Of a DNA stretch of 64,000 nucleotides, positions 59,868 through 64,000 are shown piece after piece. The notes under the pieces were generated by a model. It was given only the letters and a program-made list of their open reading frames with translations, did not search any database and was not told the origin of the DNA. Both the position numbers and the translations under genes were made by a program. Within the stretch, counting starts at the first letter, position 1; each line of letters opens with the position of its first letter. The stretch is from Halichondria panicea. Lineage: Eukaryota > Porifera > Demospongiae > Suberitida > Halichondriidae. The stretch spans positions 1,311,001 through 1,375,000 of the forward strand of contig NC_087379.1 of assembly GCF_963675165.1 (NCBI RefSeq). The letters run 5' to 3'.

Positions 59868-61482
59868 GATGGTAGATGGTAGATCTACCAACAAATTGTG
59901 GGGTCTAGCTATTACAGTCCTTTTTGCAATACTCTGCGTAACTTAATTGGCTGTGACCACATTTGTAACCACAGTAAGGATGTGATTATGAATATAATTA
60001 AAACATGTTTATGCAGAGGCTAGCCTAGCCTCGATTTTTTTTTAATAGAACGAAGTTGCGACCTAGCGTTCAATTGGAGACAGATCGGCCTGGGATCTTT
60101 AACGAGCATGTTGGCTTTAATTACCGGATTAGCAACTTCCGGAACTCGGAGCGAGTTTTGAGTATAAAAAGAGCTGCCGTGGGCGCGACCTTTGACCCCA
60201 AAATTTCCATTCAAGCCTTAGTAACGAGCTCTTTTTTTCTCTTGCGCAAAAGCGCTCAGAACCCATTCGCTACACACTGTGAACACTCAAAAATATACAC
60301 AAAGGGAAAGGAAATACATTCTTGGTAGTTTTTCTTTTTTACCAGAAGCAGAAACAAAAAAACAAAAAAATTAATGATTATCATAATGGCTGACAAAATA
60401 CTTTATGAATAGATACAGCAAAAGGCTTATGCACAATAAAGGAATCTTTTCAGCTCCAGGTCAGCTACAGTCCAGGGAACGTTGTGGAAGAGTTAGGAAG
60501 CTTGCTTTCTTGCATAATAGACGGCATTGAAAATATGCCATTGTGGAAATTCATCGAAAGTTCGATTCTGAAAAAGAATTTATATGAATATCAGTACATC
60601 TATATCAAACAAATTCTTTACTACCATTTTAATAGGGCAAGTGGAGTGCATGCCACCAGACAGTGAGGCTCTCCTCTCCCCAGCAAAGAGCTAGGGATAT
60701 AATAGGATAATTGCTAGATACACTGAGAAGTAATACTTAATACTTACATTTTCTACATAGATCGATGGTGTACCCAGGGAGACTGTCAACAAGCAAAGGC
60801 AGTCGCAGTCCTTCAAAGCGTCTTCAACGCGACCTGAGAAAAAAATGAATGTTACTGAAAGGGTGATGATGCCTCGGTGTCTCGGTGTAGGCAATGAAGC
60901 TACATGCAGTACCATTATTAATGAATACACTGTACATATTATAATTGACATTTTAGATGGATTCATCGGCCATGGCGGATAATGCTTAATTCTTTTTATT
61001 TTACTTTATTCTCTCGTTGTTCCCCTATTTTGCTACACACAAGTTGTACTAGCTTTCAAAGTAAGCAAACATAATCATAAGCATTATTTTGCAAACCCAA
61101 CTAATTGCAATTCAAGAAAATTAATAATTATGATTAGCAGCCTACAATAATTATACAGAAACTCTTCATTATCATCGAGCAGCTGTAACAGTCGATCTAC
61201 ACACACACAGACACACTACCGTATATCTTGCGCATGCCCAACTGAGGCATAATGACTGTATATATAAACGAACAAACTGCAAATAGATATTGATACAAAG
61301 GTCCTTCCCTACAGACTTTCAACTCTCCTGTTCGTACTACTTTATCCGTAAAATGAAATGCAAATGTTAAAAATCGAAAAAGCGTTCGCAGGTTGATGAA
61401 GTCACATTACTTTATACTAGACTACTAACTTTACTATAGACCTATGGACTACTTACTTGAGTTATTTATGTCCACATCAGCA
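59868..61482. other. Intergenic region, weak exon candidates
   Basis: A possible minus-strand exon lies at 60833-60748 (acceptor TTCTCAG, donor GTAAGT; GRVEDALKDCDCLCLLTVSL). A plus-strand open stretch at about 60450-60666 contains VVEELGSLLSCIIDGIENMP. I recognise neither and cannot connect them. The rest is AT-rich, with the repeat at 60869-61250. Confidence 0.3.
60869..61250 (+). mobile_element. ATGCCTCGGTG TIR element, copy 3, internally deleted
   Basis: 382 bp between ATGCCTCGGTG and ACTGAGGCAT. It keeps the right-end signature (CA microsatellite, TACCGTATATCTTGCGCATG) but lacks much of the middle present in 44229-44737. Confidence 0.7.
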
Positions 61483-61668
61483 TCAGTTTGTCAGATCCTC
61501 ATGCTGGGCCAATGGATGTCTGGCAGCAAGACAACGCTTAGCACTGTCAATTAAACCTACAAAGACTTGCTTGGTATCTTCAGTCGCGAACTTTAGCTCC
61601 TGTGGAACCCCCAGTAGGAGGTTGAGAACAGACTTCTTCGCTTCTTGAAATAAACTTTTGACAGCCAT
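61483..61668 (-). CDS. Small open reading frame, 61 residues
   Basis: ATG at 61668, stop at 61483: MAVKSLFQEAKKSVLNLLLG...DSAKRCLAARHPLAQ. It is predicted mostly helical with no recognised domain. A strong donor (CTCAA|GTAAGT) lies about 35 bp after the stop, so this could be the first exon of a gene in which the frame is used differently, or a 5' leader frame. Coding status is unproven. Confidence 0.25.
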   Translation of the reverse strand: MAVKSLFQEAKKSVLNLLLGVPQELKFATEDTKQVFVGLIDSAKRCLAARHPLAQHEDLTN

Positions 61669-61872
61669 TTTTGTTGTGTCTACTATCTCGTGAGAGAGCG
61701 GAAGAAGGCGTATCAAAAGAAGAATGTAAAAATGTAAAGAATGTGCATTATAACTGTCAAGGGCGTCTTTTTGCAAGACTCAAGAATATTCATTGTTGCC
61801 ATTTTGTCATTTTTTGGTTGCTTCCGGTCGGAGCTGCCCACGGCACGCCCTTTTATAGTCAGCATGCTAGGT

Positions 61873-62273
61873 CACTAATTGGATTTATCCAAACTTCTCT
61901 TGCAGACTACTTCAAGCCTAATTTTGAGTGTCTATCAGTTTAAAACGTTATTTTTCAGGGGGGGGTCAAATTTTATTTTCGCCAATTTTGCTCAGAAGCA
62001 GAGATACAAGTCTCAAAGCCAGCAATGCAGTGACCTCGAGAACAAGCCGCTCATGATATCGAGGCTAGTACAAGAGCAAGACTTTTGATTGTATCTTAGC
62101 CTCGATTCCAGGCCGGCCTTGAATCGAGGCTAATTGTATCTCTGCTTCTGAGCAAAATTGGCGAAAATAAAATTTGACCCCCCCTGAAAAATAACGTTTT
62201 AAACTGATCGATAGACACTAAAAACTAGGCTTGAAGTAGTCTGCAAGAGAAGTTTGGATAAATCCAATTAGTG
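61873..62273. mobile_element. Foldback element with 137-bp arms
   Basis: Arms 61873-62009 and 62135-62273 are inverted copies with very few differences (CACTAATTGGATTTATCCAA at the ends; CAGAAGCAGAGATACAA at the inner edge). The 125-bp loop contains its own palindrome at 62100-62129 (around AGGCCGGCCT). It is non-coding. A decayed half copy is at 38853-38975. Confidence 0.92.
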
Positions 62274-63140
62274 AGCTTAATTAGCTAAGGTTGAGTGGTT
62301 CCAGCCTCCTCTGGCGCAGCGGGGTCCAATTTGGGGGATCGACTAAGTTCACCCAAGTTGATGAGGATCACGTGATACTGATCGACCTTTGTCCTCCTCA
62401 CAACATTAATTTATGCAAGGAAACTTCAGTGATTCAATAACTAATACCTACACATGCTTATAAGTTATACACTGTAGATAATTAAGCCTATGCAATTATT
62501 ATTGCATGCTATAGCTATAATTATGGATGCATTACTACAGAGTTGGAGAGTGCAGAGTTGGCCTATACTATGAAGGCTACTTGCAGTTGATGACATAATC
62601 TTGGACTGATATTATACACTAATTAGTGAGACAGCATCAAGCATACAAGCATGCACAGTATCAATATTTGGTATAAACTATTGAACGGTTGTGCACAATG
62701 CAAGCACTGCTCAAAAAACAAATGCCAAAAGTGACAAACAAGGAAAGATGGACAATAAACTCTGAGACAATTATTGAATAAACAGAGCAGTAATGTACAG
62801 TAATATATAAGCGTAATAAGACTCTTTCACTCTGCAGGTCCCTACTTGTAGCAGTCAGGCGAAGATATCTGGGAAAAGAAAAATGTGGTCAACTTATGAT
62901 ACTCCTTTTCTGTTGACAGACATGCACACAACATTAATAGATTGCCAATTAACATTAATGTATGGTCAACATTAAAGAAAGAGTGCAAACATGCTCGGCT
63001 ACAAGGTACAAAAAAAACATGAAAACTACCCAGTACTCCCATCAGGCCCACAGATGTGTATACTATACTGACTGTCATAATTGTTATAAAAGTGCATAAA
63101 CCAGCATAATTCTCACCCCAAAAATGTGCCTATTATACTG

Positions 63141-63229
63141 TAATTTATCGGACACTTAACGTGCTCTATATCAGATCTGTTCCAATTATACCTGGACAAT
63201 TTTCAAAATAATTGCTGTCCGATAAATTA
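63141..63229. mobile_element. Mini TIR element
   Basis: 89 bp bounded by TAATTTATCGGACA and its exact inverse TGTCCGATAAATTA. No internal coding. Confidence 0.6.
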
Positions 63230-63449
63230 GAACATTATGTCATAATTTATACGGTAGTATAATTATAATTAATAGTATAGTGCAATATGGAACTAATAGC
63301 ACAAGTATAACAAGCAATGGCATGCAAGGCTACTAATTGCACGAGATGCCGTAGCCGAGTACTATTAGTGCTTGTTTTATGAATGCCTTATCACGAGTAT
63401 AACCATACTAATCGTGTATGATTAAGTTTTTTGACGTTATGAAAACAAT

Positions 63450-63510
63450 ACGTTGTCATTAACAGCGTGCAATTACTTGACAGGTAATTGTACGCTGTCA
63501 ATGACAACGT
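63450..63510. repeat. 26-bp-arm hairpin
   Basis: ACGTTGTCATTAACAGCGTG... (63450-63475) is inverted at 63485-63510 with about three mismatches and a 9-base loop. Function unknown; it may be part of a larger decayed foldback. Confidence 0.7.
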
Positions 63511-63807
63511 GCAATATTACTGTACTGGATGTGATACGGGATTAATTGCTGTACACTCTCCATGCAGTCGCTAATAGCACATCATACGATTATGATTGAA
63601 ATAATACCAGCATATTCTACCAACCCCTATACCGTAAGCTAGCCCAGTAACTCCATACACACCCTGAAGAGTATACCTGCATGGGCATGTGAACATAATT
63701 TCAGCCGGGGTATTTTATAATGAGATGGCCAAGATTGTGGTGGAAACTGAGTGGGAGAGATAATTATGTCATGTGTACTATAATGTCGCCATGCTTCCGC
63801 TTTCCAG

Positions 63808-63908
63808 CTGTGTTTTGCTACCCTTAAGGTTCACTGCAAGAAAATGGAAACTACTGGTTACTGGGATATCTACGCAGCAGCTAACTTGATGAAGGCTACA
63901 TCTTCTCG
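63808..63908 (+). CDS. Possible internal exon of an unknown gene
   Basis: 101 bp between TTTCCAG and GTAAGC, open in one frame: LCFATLKVHCKKMETTGYWD...AAANLMKATSSR. The splice signals are good and the composition looks coding. No family is recognised and no neighbouring exon is in view, so a gene may continue to the right of the window. Confidence 0.35.
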
Positions 63909-64000
63909 GTAAGCCGGCAACCAGACAGCCAATGTTACCACTGATTCATTGGATTTGCTATTGACCCGTTAGATATTTCCCACCAAAGGGATACTATACA

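Larger units (their letters stand above)
62274..64000. other. Terminal region, mostly non-coding
   Basis: Contains a mini-MITE (63141-63229) and a hairpin (63450-63510). On minus, a short frame ISSPDCYK-stop (62873-62843) after CTTTTCCCAG, and a possible exon before it (starting MTVSIVYTSVGLMGVL at 63078), might be the end of a small gene. This is too weak to call as CDS. Confidence 0.3.

Overview
This window is animal nuclear DNA: split genes with short exons, canonical GT/AG introns, AT-rich intergenic DNA, abundant CA/GT microsatellites and many short terminal-inverted-repeat (TIR) transposons. The gene content (SF3A1, PHAX, a ZXD-type zinc-finger protein, a UEV protein, Roc-COR-Death, SAM-CARD) together with compact, intron-rich spacing suggests an early-branching metazoan. 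A demosponge is my best guess, as inference. I built the gene models by hand from splice sites and reading phase; each full-length model closes exactly in frame.

Layout. 1-2214 (+) holds the last exon of SF3A1 and the intron before it. 2597-12116 (+) is a nine-exon, 1034-residue C2H2 protein of the ZXD type. 12524-15848 (+) is a UEV-domain protein with a long coiled coil. 16246-23481 is a cluster of three acyl-CoA synthetase paralogues: two in tandem on minus, and the third divergent on plus across a 200-N gap with duplicated flanks. 23753-26804 (+) is PHAX, with a 669-bp perfect GT tract in intron 2. 26962-40141 (+) is a nine-exon coiled-coil protein with an FSIP2/ERICH3-like N-terminal motif. 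Its 9-kb fifth intron is packed with transposons, including a complete Ty3/gypsy element with identical LTRs and a single nonsense codon.

40482-49249 (-) is a seven-exon Roc-COR-like protein with two Death domains, interrupted by a coding minisatellite of about 55 copies of an 8-residue unit. 51130-52214 (-) is an astacin-like metalloprotease whose zinc motif reads HQxxHxxGxxH, so the catalytic Glu is replaced by Gln; no start exon was found. 55843-59867 (-) is a SAM / proline-rich / CARD-like adaptor. Its penultimate exon is phase-compatible with the orphan protease exons. 59868-64000 is repeat-rich with only weak exon candidates.

The genes do not form one pathway. SF3A1 and PHAX serve snRNP function and export. 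The 40-60 kb segment is a small cluster of death-fold signalling genes. The acyl-CoA synthetases are a recent local expansion with patchwork similarity that suggests gene conversion. Mobile DNA sits in almost every long intron.
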